The notes below the pieces were generated by a model. That model ran no database searches. It was not told where the DNA came from and was given only the letters and a program-made list of their open reading frames with translations. Of a DNA stretch of 64,000 nucleotides, positions 45,081-55,032 are shown piece by piece (the stretch's first letter is position 1; each line of letters starts with the position of its first letter). Origin of the DNA: Clostridium beijerinckii (GTDB lineage Bacteria > Bacillota > Clostridia > Clostridiales > Clostridiaceae); assembly GCA_003129525.1 (NCBI GenBank), contig CP029329.1:3084501-3148500 (forward strand). The letters are read 5' to 3'. The position numbers were made by a program, and so were the translations under genes.

Positions 45081-46237
45081 ATGCAAGTCTCCTTGTTTTT
45101 TTCATTAATATATTGCTTTATCTGTATGGCTAATGCTACTTTATTTGGATCATTTGAAGATTCATACAAATAAAGATCATTATTAGATGAATTTTCTATT
45201 GCTGATATAATTATATCTTTAGAAAATTTATCCTCACCTTTAAAAACAGAAGAGATTACACTCATTCCTTTTTCATGGCACAATATAGATGTGGCAGCGT
45301 TATATCTAACGTACCATTGTACATCTGAAAGTGCTTTCGCTAATGGAATTAGTATTTTATCATGTGCAAAGTTTCCCAGCGCCTTTGCAGTTATAGCCCT
45401 TACCTCCCATTCACTATCATCTAAAAGTTTTAAAATATCATCCAAATATGTTTCATCACCTATGTTTCCAATAGCTTTTACGCATGCAATCCTTAGTTCT
45501 TTATTTTCGTTAAATAAATATTTTGATATATCATGGCTTAATGATATATCTTTATAGTTGCCTGCTGACTTAATAAATACACTAGCAATAAAACTATTCT
45601 CGCAATTTATCATATATTTATAGATTTTATTTTTGTCACCTTCAAAACTATCAACTATTTCTATTAAACTTCTTTCACTAAGAATTACTTCTGAATCAAT
45701 ATTTTTAAATGCGCAAAGAAAAGAGTTTTCTTCTCCTATCTTTGCAAGAGCTAAAAGAATAGCGTATTTTACGTCACTGTTTGACTTGCTTAGTTCATAT
45801 AGTAATTTATCAACACATGTTTTGTTTCTAAATTCCCCTAGCTTTTTAGCAGCTAAAGCCTTTTTGAAAAAATCGCCATTTTCTAGTTGTTTTATTTCAT
45901 ATTGAATAATTCCAATATCTTGGCACAAATATGTAAGCTTTGATAAAAATTCACCTTTATAATTTTCAAAATAATATATTAATCTTTCTTCAATAATTTC
46001 TCTTTTATATTTATTTTTACATGCTTTTTTAATGTTTTCTAGTGTAGAATAATCTACATCTTTGCCATGTATAACTTCACTCACAATAGAATTAATACAA
46101 GGCACTAAACTTCCAGAGTATTTATGTATTTTTCTACTCTTGTAATCTCCTATGAATTTTTCGTATATAAGATAAAGATGTAAGAAAAATATTATTATCG
46201 AAAAAAATATTATTGATAAATAAACGTATTGCTCCAT
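45077..46237 (-). CDS. Membrane-anchored HEAT-repeat protein
   Basis: A 386-residue protein. Residues ~5-27 are one membrane segment; the remainder is cytoplasmic helical repeats of HEAT type. The clearest units are ELRIACVKAIGNIGDETYLDDILKLL, EWEVRAITAKALGNFAHDKILIPLAKAL and QWYVRYNAATSIL. It probably scaffolds the glycosyltransferase, with which it overlaps by 4 bases. GAAGAGG precedes the ATG. No catalytic motif is present. Confidence 0.82.
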   Translation of the reverse strand: MEQYVYLSIIFFSIIIFFLHLYLIYEKFIGDYKSRKIHKYSGSLVPCINSIVSEVIHGKDVDYSTLENIKKACKNKYKREIIEERLIYYFENYKGEFLSKLTYLCQDIGIIQYEIKQLENGDFFKKALAAKKLGEFRNKTCVDKLLYELSKSNSDVKYAILLALAKIGEENSFLCAFKNIDSEVILSERSLIEIVDSFEGDKNKIYKYMINCENSFIASVFIKSAGNYKDISLSHDISKYLFNENKELRIACVKAIGNIGDETYLDDILKLLDDSEWEVRAITAKALGNFAHDKILIPLAKALSDVQWYVRYNAATSILCHEKGMSVISSVFKGEDKFSKDIIISAIENSSNNDLYLYESSNDPNKVALAIQIKQYINEKNKETCI

Positions 46238-46307
46238 ATTTGCCTCTTCATTCTAAGAAATTATGTATTCTTGAATCTAATTTAAATATTGAAAATAAAC
46301 TACAGTA

Positions 46308-48443
46308 TCACGATCCAATTGACTCGAAAGCTTTTTTTAAGATGTCATAAGAAGGTTTTAGTCTTTCGTGATAAGTTGGATTTTCCCATTCGTCCCAAGT
46401 GTAATACTCCATGTTGCTATTTTGTGATACAACATTATTTTTTATTAGAATTCCACCTACATATAGATTTTCTATTTTTAATGGTGTTATTTCCTTCTTT
46501 TCATAGAAATCATTCATAACTATTTTTGTAGAGGGATCCATAACATTTAAAAGTTGCCAAGGTATTCTAATTTCTACTTTATCTTCATTTACAGCATAAT
46601 CAGTTAATGAATTAAAATTCTTATGTTCTGGATTAGCATCCCCTAAAACTAACTTCCCAGTTTCATATTTTTCAAAGGGAATTGTTTTTTCATCTTCAGG
46701 TAAATATAATGATTTATTTAAACATAAATACATAGGATTAAAAATCCCACTGTTCTTTTTTTCATAAGCTTCATTTTCATCTATCATTTTTAATTGTTTG
46801 GCATATATATAGTAAAAAACATCATAATAAGAATCTGTAACTATTCTTGAATCATCTTTATTATCCAATATAATAATCATATCTGTTTGCCTTTTAAAGG
46901 TTAAATTATAATAATCATATTTTAAATTTCCAGAGTTTGGAGTTACATCAATAGGAAAAAATAATTTATCCTTTTCAAAATCAAATCCTTTTATATCTCC
47001 CATAATATATAAATATTTTTCATCGCTTTTAACATATATTTTCATATTATCAATGTCTATCAAAGGCTTATCTTTTTTCCAATCAGAAATATCTCCATCA
47101 ACATAGCATATACTTTTATCTTTTCCAGGGTCAAATGCTAAAACTCCAAACTCCTGCTCATTAGTTTGAGGATTAGACCAATATGATCTTCTATCTGCTA
47201 AATCTAAATCCATAGTATTCCATGTTCTTTTAAACCATTCATCTTGCCATGTAAAAACTAGTCCTCCAGCATAACCTTCATCATAAATATCCTGAAGCAT
47301 TGCTGCATTCATTTCACCTTGACTTTTTTCATCTACATTTCCCTGATTATACCCTATATGAATATTATTATGAGCCTTTCCTCTTGATGCCGGTATACCA
47401 AATTCTGCTATTAATACTGGTACTGTATGTTCTTTTATTAAATCCTTTAAATAAGCTTTATAAGTATTTATCTTGTTATCCTTATCTGTATATGTTGCAT
47501 AATCATGTTGATAATTCATAAACTCTGGATAGTAAGGATATACGTGATATGATGCAAAAAGCCCTGGTTTAAAGGAATCACTTTTCTTTATATGCTCTGT
47601 GTTTACTTCAACCATATCTTCCTTTTTTAGAGGTTCATTAGGATGTTTTAGCGTATCTGTAGTGACCCAATTAGTAAAACTTAAAGGTCTTTGCATTTTG
47701 TAATTTTCAGTTTCGTAGTCTATAGCATAATCTCCTGACTGTGCTAAAAATACTTCAAAAGGTGAGGCTTTTTCTGTATATAAGTACTTCCCATCAAAAC
47801 TATTAAGGTTTTCATTAATTTTATTTGTGTTTTCTACAAAGTTTGGATCCCATTCAAGTCCTAATATCCATCCCATTACATAAAGTGATACATCTTTTGT
47901 ATAAACTCCACTAGCATGCCCTCTTTGTGGTTTAAGCTCAGCATTTCCATGAATTATATCAATAATTGTTCTTATATCTTCTTTAAAACCATCCTTGATT
48001 ATTGGGTTATGGGCATCTTCAAAATTTGATATATTATCTTCATTAACCCATACTCCCTGAAAAATATATAAAGGCTTCAAGGAGGTTTTATTATACTCAT
48101 ATAATGCATCATAAAAATCAGGTTTAAGTATGGTATATGCTCTTATTGTGTCCGCATTCATGTCAGATATTTGCTTAAACCATCTCAAATACTCTTCTTT
48201 TGTTATGGCTAATTCTCCTGGAAAATTACCTGGTTTTGCTGCCCCAATATTTAAACCTTTAACAAAGGACTTCTCCCATTTTCCATACCTGTAAATATAA
48301 AATGACTTATTATCAACTTTAGAAATATAGTATATTCCATCGCTATTATATACTGAGGCTTCATTTCTAATTAAGTATATATACTTAAAACTTAGAAATG
48401 CTGATAAAAATATAATTATTAAAAACATTATAAATTTCTTCAA
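46308..48443 (-). CDS. Membrane-anchored glycoside-hydrolase-like protein with C-terminal carbohydrate-binding-like domain
   Basis: A 711-residue protein. An N-terminal hydrophobic anchor (residues ~4-25) precedes a TIM-barrel glycosidase-like domain. The barrel begins KGLNIGAAKPGNFPGELAI; candidate catalytic glutamates lie in WILGLEWDP and VLIAEFGIPASRG, which fit a retaining clan GH-A enzyme. The C-terminal ~270 residues have VDGDISDWKKDKPLIDI, similar to CBM9-like domains. The start is TTG at 48443 with AAAGGAG. It is the first gene of the polysaccharide module and probably trims or binds the polymer outside. Exact family uncertain. Confidence 0.78.
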   Translation of the reverse strand: MKKFIMFLIIIFLSAFLSFKYIYLIRNEASVYNSDGIYYISKVDNKSFYIYRYGKWEKSFVKGLNIGAAKPGNFPGELAITKEEYLRWFKQISDMNADTIRAYTILKPDFYDALYEYNKTSLKPLYIFQGVWVNEDNISNFEDAHNPIIKDGFKEDIRTIIDIIHGNAELKPQRGHASGVYTKDVSLYVMGWILGLEWDPNFVENTNKINENLNSFDGKYLYTEKASPFEVFLAQSGDYAIDYETENYKMQRPLSFTNWVTTDTLKHPNEPLKKEDMVEVNTEHIKKSDSFKPGLFASYHVYPYYPEFMNYQHDYATYTDKDNKINTYKAYLKDLIKEHTVPVLIAEFGIPASRGKAHNNIHIGYNQGNVDEKSQGEMNAAMLQDIYDEGYAGGLVFTWQDEWFKRTWNTMDLDLADRRSYWSNPQTNEQEFGVLAFDPGKDKSICYVDGDISDWKKDKPLIDIDNMKIYVKSDEKYLYIMGDIKGFDFEKDKLFFPIDVTPNSGNLKYDYYNLTFKRQTDMIIILDNKDDSRIVTDSYYDVFYYIYAKQLKMIDENEAYEKKNSGIFNPMYLCLNKSLYLPEDEKTIPFEKYETGKLVLGDANPEHKNFNSLTDYAVNEDKVEIRIPWQLLNVMDPSTKIVMNDFYEKKEITPLKIENLYVGGILIKNNVVSQNSNMEYYTWDEWENPTYHERLKPSYDILKKAFESIGS

Positions 48444-48636
48444 TGGTATACTCCTTTATCCTAAATAATAAGTAGATAATTTAATAATATTAGTGTAGTT
48501 ATAATATTGACATACATTACAATATATTCATTACTAATATTATGAGTAAAAAATTATAAATTAATTCATATATACACTCAATATTATAGTGGTTATAAAT
48601 ATCAAGTCTTTTCCTAAATAGCTATAAACTAAAAAA

Positions 48637-48664
48637 TCCACGATAATATATATATTATCGTAGA
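48637..48664 (-). terminator. Terminator of mutS
   Basis: ACGATAATAT and ATATTATCGT, extended by ATC/GAT with one mismatch, are followed on the minus strand by TTTTTT, about 50 bases after the mutS stop. Confidence 0.88.
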
Positions 48665-48712
48665 TATCATGATGAAGGCTAGTGTATACAGCCCCCATAT
48701 ACCATACTCTCT

Positions 48713-51478
48713 TTAATTATTCAATTTCTTAGCCTCTGCTACCAACTTATATAAAGTATTCATAGCTTCCATAGGATTTAAGCTTAATATATCAACTTCA
48801 CTTATTTCTTTAAGAAATGCTTGCTTTTCCATGAAAGTAAAATCTAATTGCATATTATTAGAAGTATCTTTATTCTTATGTTTTTTATTTGTATTTTCTT
48901 CTATATATTCAACTTTATTAGAAAATTCATTTTCACATTTAACTTCTTCTACATACTCACTGTTAATTTCTGAAACTATTTCAGTGACAGTAACTTCCTC
49001 GTTAGATATATTAAAATCTACAGCTACTTCACTTTCTCTAATTTCACTGTTTGTCACCTTATGTATATCAAAGCTATTTTCACCTTCTATTCCTAAAAGG
49101 ATTTCGCGAGCACGGTTTATTACATCATCTGGAAGACCGGCAAGCTTTGCAACTTCTATACCATAAGACTCATCTGCGCCACCTTCAACTATCTTTCTAA
49201 GGAAGATTACAGAATCTTTTGTTTTCTTAACTGCTACAGAATAATTCTTAACACCAGGTAAGATTCCCTCAAGCTTTACTAATTCATGATAGTGAGTTGC
49301 AAACAATGTTTTACATCTTAATTTTTCATTTGCTGTTATATACTCAATAACTGACCAAGCTATAGAAAGACCATCATATGTTGAAGTCCCTCTTCCTACT
49401 TCATCTAATAACACTAAGCTCTTAGATGTTGCATTTTTTAGTATGTTAGATACTTCCCACATTTCAACCATGAATGTTGATTTACCACCTGCTAAATCAT
49501 CGGAGGCTCCAATTCTAGTAAATATCTTATCACAAATTGAAATATTTGCACTAGATGCTGGTACGAATGAACCTATTTGAGCCATTAAAGTAATAAGTGC
49601 TACCTGTCTCATATATGTAGATTTACCTGCCATGTTAGGTCCTGTTATTAGTAATAATTCTTTATCTGTTTGATTTAACGTAGTATTATTAGAAACAAAT
49701 TCTCCAAGGCCTATTACTTTTTCAACAACTGGGTGTCTTCCATCAATTACTTCAATTAAACCTTCTTCATTAATTTCCGGTTTAACATAATCATTTTCAA
49801 GAGCGACTAAAGCTAATGTCGATATCCCATCTAAATTTGAAATTATTTTAGCACTTTTCTTAAGTCTAGAAATTTCTTTTTCTATAGTGTCACGTGCTTC
49901 AGTAAATAAAGCATATTCTAAATTAATAAGCTTTTCCTCTGAACCTAAGATTTTATCTTCCATTACCTTAAGCTCTTCTGTTATATATCTTTCAGCATTA
50001 GCTAAAGTTTGTTTTCTTACATATCTTCCTTCTGGAATAGAGTTATAATTTGATTTGGTAATTTCAATGTAATATCCAAAAACCTTATTGTAACCAACCT
50101 TTAAAGATTTAATTCCAGTAAATTCTCTTTCTTGATTTTCTAGAGCTGCAATCCATTCCTTGCCATGAATTTTTGATTGTCTTAATTCGTCAACTTCTGC
50201 ATTATAGCCATCCTTTATTATGTTTCCCTCTTTTATACTTAAAGATGGCTCTTCTTTAATTGCTGAGTCTAATAATCTTCTTACATCATCTAATTCATCT
50301 AAGTTTTCGTAGTATTCTTTTAAAAGATCAGAATTTGCATATTTTAAAAGTTCCTTGATTGCTGGAATTTTATCTAAGGAAGCTTTAAGAGATAACATAT
50401 CCTTAGCATTTACATTTTTATTAGAAATTTTACCTACAATTCTTTCTATATCATAGATTTCTTTTAAAGAAGTTCGTAGATCTTCATTAAAACTTATAGA
50501 GTTAAATGCTTCATTAACCCCACTCAACCTTTTTTCAATTTCTGATTTAATAATTAAAGGTTCTTCTATCCATTTTCTTAAGGTTCTTCCTCCCATAGAT
50601 GTTGCACTTTTATCAAGTACCCATAAAAGTGAGCCTTTTTTATTCTTTTCTCTTATACTTTCTGTAAGTTCTAAGTTTCTTCTTGAATTTCCATCTATGG
50701 TCATGTAATTTATGATTTCATATTGCTCTAATAAATTTATATTAGTTAAACTCATTTTTTGAGTTTCATATATGTACTTAAGTAATACTGAGCTTGCAAG
50801 TTCTCTTTCTTTAGTCAATCCTACAACTTCCATATCTGAAAATTGATTTACAAGTTCTTCTTTTGTAACAAAAAATTCATTGAAATTCTTTTTAGATATA
50901 AGTGCAGAGGTCACTCCTTTAATATCATCTATAAGAACTTCACTTAAATTTTCGTCAATTAAAATTTCTTTAGGTGATACTTTTGAAATTTCATCGAGTA
51001 GGCTTATTCTTATATTATCAAAAGAAGTTGTTTTAAATTCACCAGTACTTATATCTGAAATTGCTATACCTATTTTTTCATCATTTTCATATATAGCCAT
51101 TAAATAAGTATTATCATTTTCAATAGCGCTATTAGAATCAACAAAAGTTCCAGGTGTAATTATTTTTACAACACCTCTTTTTACAATTCCCTTAGCCTCT
51201 TTTGGATCTTCAAGTTGTTCACAAATTGCAACTTTATATCCTTTGTTAACAAGCCTTGGTACATAAGCTGCTGCTGCATGATGTGGAATTCCACACATAG
51301 GAGCTCTCTCCTCAAGTCCGCAGCTTTTACCTGTGAGTACTAGCTCAAGCTCACGAGATACAGTAAGTGCATCATCAAAAAACATCTCGTAAAAATCACC
51401 TAATCTATAAAATAGAATACAATCACTGTATTCTTCCTTAGTCTTCATGTATTCAACCATCATTGGCGTTAAAGCCAT
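48713..51478 (-). CDS. mutS: MutS, DNA mismatch recognition protein
   Basis: A 921-residue MutS. The mismatch-binding motif is FYEMFFDDA (Phe-x-Glu) near residue 29. Connector and lever domains follow. The ATPase has Walker [14 protein letters not shown], the Walker B strand [17 protein letters not shown], and [10 protein letters not shown]. The C-terminal region from about residue 800 to 880 is an unusually long acidic linker with many Glu/Val before the conserved last helices. AAGGAGGA precedes the ATG. It acts with MutL, whose gene lies 16.6 kb further along this strand. It has its own terminator. Confidence 0.96.
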   Translation of the reverse strand: MALTPMMVEYMKTKEEYSDCILFYRLGDFYEMFFDDALTVSRELELVLTGKSCGLEERAPMCGIPHHAAAAYVPRLVNKGYKVAICEQLEDPKEAKGIVKRGVVKIITPGTFVDSNSAIENDNTYLMAIYENDEKIGIAISDISTGEFKTTSFDNIRISLLDEISKVSPKEILIDENLSEVLIDDIKGVTSALISKKNFNEFFVTKEELVNQFSDMEVVGLTKERELASSVLLKYIYETQKMSLTNINLLEQYEIINYMTIDGNSRRNLELTESIREKNKKGSLLWVLDKSATSMGGRTLRKWIEEPLIIKSEIEKRLSGVNEAFNSISFNEDLRTSLKEIYDIERIVGKISNKNVNAKDMLSLKASLDKIPAIKELLKYANSDLLKEYYENLDELDDVRRLLDSAIKEEPSLSIKEGNIIKDGYNAEVDELRQSKIHGKEWIAALENQEREFTGIKSLKVGYNKVFGYYIEITKSNYNSIPEGRYVRKQTLANAERYITEELKVMEDKILGSEEKLINLEYALFTEARDTIEKEISRLKKSAKIISNLDGISTLALVALENDYVKPEINEEGLIEVIDGRHPVVEKVIGLGEFVSNNTTLNQTDKELLLITGPNMAGKSTYMRQVALITLMAQIGSFVPASSANISICDKIFTRIGASDDLAGGKSTFMVEMWEVSNILKNATSKSLVLLDEVGRGTSTYDGLSIAWSVIEYITANEKLRCKTLFATHYHELVKLEGILPGVKNYSVAVKKTKDSVIFLRKIVEGGADESYGIEVAKLAGLPDDVINRAREILLGIEGENSFDIHKVTNSEIRESEVAVDFNISNEEVTVTEIVSEINSEYVEEVKCENEFSNKVEYIEENTNKKHKNKDTSNNMQLDFTFMEKQAFLKEISEVDILSLNPMEAMNTLYKLVAEAKKLNN

Positions 51479-51732
51479 AATAAATATCCTCCTTCAAATG
51501 TCCTTTTAATTCCTATAGGAAAGTAACATTTTTATAAATTTAATAACATATCTAAAAAATCCTTAGAACAATTATACCAATTATTTTAGGGATTTTCATT
51601 AATATTTATTTTACTTTATAATAAACAGTATTTTTATATAAAAATAAGTAGTTATTTGTAATGTATGATTTGCTTTTATATTGTGTATGAGATACATGAT
51701 TGTATAGATGTTTGCTTTAAAATTAAAAATAA

Positions 51733-51770
51733 CAGGAGTCTGAAATCAAACTCCTGCCAAAATATGATAC
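51733..51770 (-). terminator. Terminator of gapN
   Basis: CAGGAGT and ACTCCTG form a stem whose minus-strand continuation is TTATTTTTAATTTT. The rest of the ~330-base gap up to the mutS start shows nothing I can name. Confidence 0.75.
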
Positions 51771-51809
51771 TTTCATATTTAAATATTTTTTTTAATATTC
51801 TCGTTAATA

Positions 51810-53273
51810 CTATTCCCTTTTTAAATTTATTACTGTTGCTTTAGGTCTAGACATAGATTCAATAGAATATTTTATTCCTTGTGTTCCTATTCCAGAAGCC
51901 TTTACTCCAAGGAAAGGGAAATGATCTGGTCCTCGTTCAGTTTTATTATTTATTTGAACTGTTCCAACTTCTAGTTTATCAGCTATATAAAAGGCATCAT
52001 TTATATTTTCTGTAAATACAGCACTTTGGAGGCCATATTGTGATTTATTAGCTATTTCTATAGCTTCATCTTTATCTTTAACTCTTATAATTGGAAGTAC
52101 TGGACCAAATGGTTCTTCCCATGCAAGTCTCATATCTGTAGTTACTTTATCAAAAAGAGTTGGATAGATTAGGTTTTTTTCTCTTATTCCACCTATAACT
52201 AAATGTGCACCTTTATTTCTTGCATCTTCGATTAGTTCCGAAACAAAATCTGCTGCTTTAGAATTAATAAGAGGTACTATATCAACATCCTTTTCTAGAG
52301 GATTGCCTATAATTAGCTTTTCCATTTTTTCTTTTACTTTTTTAACTAATTTATCTGCTACTTTATCTACTACTAAAATTCTCTTTACAGCTGTACATCT
52401 TTGACCAGAATATGAGTATCCACCTGAAACAATATTGCTTGCGGTAAGTTCTAAGTCAGCATCTTCCAGAACTATAGCAGCATCTTTTCCGCCAAGTTCC
52501 ATCAAAAGTGGAACCATACTAGTTATTTTAGATATTCTAATTCCCACATCTGTACTTCCAGTAAAATTAATGAAATCTACGCTAGGGTGAGTAACAATAT
52601 AGTCCCCTATCTCACTACCTTTACCTGTAATTGTATTTAATACACCCTTTGGCACTCCAGCTTCTTGAAAAACTCTTGCTAGATATAATCCACATAAACT
52701 TCCTTGAGTTGCTGGTTTTAATACAACAGAATTTCCTGCAACAATTGCTGGTGCTATTTTTGAAGCTGATAAGTTTACAGGATAATTAAATGGTGATATG
52801 GCAAGAACTACGCCTAGAGGTTCTCTGGTAACAACAGAAATTTTATTTCTATTAAACCCAGGGAAAGAATCTCCTGGAATACTTTCTCCTGACATATTCT
52901 TAGCTGTATCTGCTGTAAATCTTATAAAATCAGCAGTTCTAGAAATTTCTGATTTACAGCTCTTTTTATCTTTAGCAATTTCTCTAATCATAATTTCTGC
53001 AAGCTCATCACTATGATCAAGTAATATATTTGCAGCTTTATATAGTATTTCAGCTCTTTCATTTGTAGGAATCTTCTTCCATTCTATTTGTGCTTCCCTA
53101 GAAGTTTTTAGAACAAAATCCACTTCCTCTTTTGTCATTGCAGGTACTTTACCAACGATTGAGTCATCAATAGGAGAACTTATCTCTATATAATTTCCAT
53201 TCCTACTACTAATCCATTCACCATTTATTAAATTTTTAAATATATTATTTCCGCCATTTATACAGTTAAACAT
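51810..53273 (-). CDS. gapN: GapN-type NADP-dependent non-phosphorylating glyceraldehyde-3-phosphate dehydrogenase
   Basis: A 487-residue aldehyde dehydrogenase. The catalytic Cys lies in SGQRCTAVKRI, where the RCTA form is a GapN hallmark. The general-base Glu is in MELGGKDAAIV, and the NAD(P) site has FTGSTDVG and LKPATQ. It oxidises glyceraldehyde 3-phosphate directly to 3-phosphoglycerate and makes NADPH, bypassing the ATP-forming step. The start is the ATG at 53273 with GGTGGAG; an upstream in-frame ATG at 53312 has no site. Cofactor and substrate are inferred from family resemblance; another ALDH specificity cannot be excluded. Confidence 0.88.
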   Translation of the reverse strand: MFNCINGGNNIFKNLINGEWISSRNGNYIEISSPIDDSIVGKVPAMTKEEVDFVLKTSREAQIEWKKIPTNERAEILYKAANILLDHSDELAEIMIREIAKDKKSCKSEISRTADFIRFTADTAKNMSGESIPGDSFPGFNRNKISVVTREPLGVVLAISPFNYPVNLSASKIAPAIVAGNSVVLKPATQGSLCGLYLARVFQEAGVPKGVLNTITGKGSEIGDYIVTHPSVDFINFTGSTDVGIRISKITSMVPLLMELGGKDAAIVLEDADLELTASNIVSGGYSYSGQRCTAVKRILVVDKVADKLVKKVKEKMEKLIIGNPLEKDVDIVPLINSKAADFVSELIEDARNKGAHLVIGGIREKNLIYPTLFDKVTTDMRLAWEEPFGPVLPIIRVKDKDEAIEIANKSQYGLQSAVFTENINDAFYIADKLEVGTVQINNKTERGPDHFPFLGVKASGIGTQGIKYSIESMSRPKATVINLKRE

Positions 53274-53429
53274 CGTCTCCACCCCTTGCAAATAATTTAT
53301 AACAATTAACAATTATTATAGTTTATTCATATTAATCCTAAAAATGTTAACTTTTATATTAAATTCAAAATATACTTATAATTAATTTAATTTTAATATT
53401 ATATATAACCGAAATCTCTAAAGAAGAAA

Positions 53430-53460
53430 AAGCAATTTAATTTTAAAAATTAAACTGCTT
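53430..53460 (-). terminator. Terminator of fetAB
   Basis: AGCAATTTAATTTT pairs with AAAATTAAACTGCT with one mismatch, followed on the minus strand by TTTTTCTTCTTT. Confidence 0.8.
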
Positions 53461-53476
53461 CTATTTAAATAAAAAC

Positions 53477-54256
53477 TTATTTTAATCTATTATCTTTAGT
53501 GAAAAAAGTTCTATAACCAAGGGTTACAAACAAAACAGTAACAATAGAAGTACTACCTAAAATAGCAAGCATAATCCCAATTTGATATTTAATTGCAGTA
53601 ATTGGAAAAGTACCAGAAAGAATTTGTCCAGTCATCATGCCAGGTAACGAAACTATTCCCATAGTTAGCATATTATTCATTGTTGGCAAAATTGCACTAT
53701 CAAAAGCATTATTTACAATTTCTTTAGTAGCTGAAGTAGGGCTTGCTCCAAGCATCAAAGAATTTTCAATTTCTGCATGTTTATCTTCAATATCACTACA
53801 TAACTTATTGGCTCCTAAAGCAATACCTGTCATACTATTACCAACAATCATTCCAGAAATAGGTATAAAATATTGTGGATTAAACCATGGCCGCACATTT
53901 AATACCACTATTATAAAAAATGTAGCAGTTAAAAGTGCACCACACACCATAGAAAAAGCAATAATAATCTTTAATTCTTTTGACATTGTGACTTTTACCC
54001 TCTTAATAGAATTATAAATTGCAAAAGAAATCATAATTATGATCATTAAAGAAGTAAGCCACCAACTTGGATTATTAAAAACAAACATCAATACATAACC
54101 CATTATTGTAAGTTGCACAGTCATTCTGGTTGAGGCAATTAAGATTTGCTTTTCACGTTTAATTCCTCTTGACTTAAAAATAACCAGCATAATAAGCACA
54201 AAAATATAAGCAATTGAAAGTTGCAAAATAGAAAGGTTCATTACTGTATTATTCAT
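53477..54256 (-). CDS. fetB: FetB-type ABC transporter permease (UPF0014)
   Basis: A 259-residue membrane protein with about seven hydrophobic segments. Family stretches are GIKREKQILIASTRMTVQLTIMGYVL, FIPISGMIVGNSMTGIALG and LPGMMTGQILSGTFPITAIKYQIGIML. FetAB exports iron in E. coli and protects from peroxide; the role here is by homology. The ATG at 54256 overlaps the end of the ATPase gene by 8 bases and uses a GGAGG inside it. It is therefore translationally coupled. Confidence 0.9.
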   Translation of the reverse strand: MNNTVMNLSILQLSIAYIFVLIMLVIFKSRGIKREKQILIASTRMTVQLTIMGYVLMFVFNNPSWWLTSLMIIIMISFAIYNSIKRVKVTMSKELKIIIAFSMVCGALLTATFFIIVVLNVRPWFNPQYFIPISGMIVGNSMTGIALGANKLCSDIEDKHAEIENSLMLGASPTSATKEIVNNAFDSAILPTMNNMLTMGIVSLPGMMTGQILSGTFPITAIKYQIGIMLAILGSTSIVTVLFVTLGYRTFFTKDNRLK

Positions 54257-54884
54257 GATATTCCTCCATAACTTTTCCTTTTTCAATTCTTATAATTGAA
54301 TCAGGAAATTTTTGAGCAATTTGTTCTGAGTGGGTAACCATGATGAGCTGCTTTTTGTTTTCCAAAACAAACTTCGAGAAATTTTCTATGATAAATTGTT
54401 CTGTTTCTTTATCTAATGCTGCTGATGGTTCATCCAATAAATATGTATCTGAATCCATAAGCATCACTCTAGCAAGACATAACCGTTGCTTTTCACCGCC
54501 TGAAAGATTTCCACATCTATCAGTTAGCTGTTTATTGAGCTCAACTCTTGCAAGGGTTTCTTTCATGGCAGTCTTAGATGCAGGCGGCTTCTTAGAAAAT
54601 ACCAATCCAATTTGCAAATTATCTTCTATTGAACCACTATAAATTACAGGTGTTTGTCCTAACATAACAACTTGCCGCCGAAGTTGTACAGTATCCATTT
54701 TAGAAACATCTCTACCGTTATAATGAATTGTACCTACATCAGGTATATTTAAACAATTTAGCATGCGTAGTAATGTTGTCTTCCCGCTTCCAGAAGATCC
54801 TATAATACATGTAATGGGTTTATTAATACATAATAATGGTATATCTAAGATATCTTTAAATTTTACATTACTTACTTCAAACAT
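54249..54884 (-). CDS. fetA: FetA-type ABC transporter ATPase
   Basis: A 211-residue ATPase subunit: Walker A GSSGSGKTTLLRML, signature LSGGEKQRLCLARV, Walker B DTYLLDEPSAALD and the H-loop IMVTHSEQ. The short length and coupling to a UPF0014 permease identify the FetAB (YbbL-YbbM) system. AGGAAGTGAG precedes the ATG. The two genes form an operon ended by the hairpin at 53430. Confidence 0.9.
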   Translation of the reverse strand: MFEVSNVKFKDILDIPLLCINKPITCIIGSSGSGKTTLLRMLNCLNIPDVGTIHYNGRDVSKMDTVQLRRQVVMLGQTPVIYSGSIEDNLQIGLVFSKKPPASKTAMKETLARVELNKQLTDRCGNLSGGEKQRLCLARVMLMDSDTYLLDEPSAALDKETEQFIIENFSKFVLENKKQLIMVTHSEQIAQKFPDSIIRIEKGKVMEEYHE

Positions 54885-54991
54885 TTAATCTCACTTCCTA
54901 TATATATTTAATGCTTTTATCATTATTTAATTTAAGTAAATTTCTTTAAGAAAACTTTTAATAATTATATAATGTATTGTAAAATTATATA

Positions 54992-55028
54992 AATCCTTAT
55001 AGAATTTATATCAATTACTATAAGGATT
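54992..55028 (-). terminator. Terminator-like hairpin after the helicase/LexA-like gene
   Basis: AATCCTTATAG and CTATAAGGATT are exact complements with a 15-base loop, 5 bases after the stop codon. The following T-run on the minus strand is weak. Confidence 0.65.
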
Positions 55029-55032
55029 ATCA

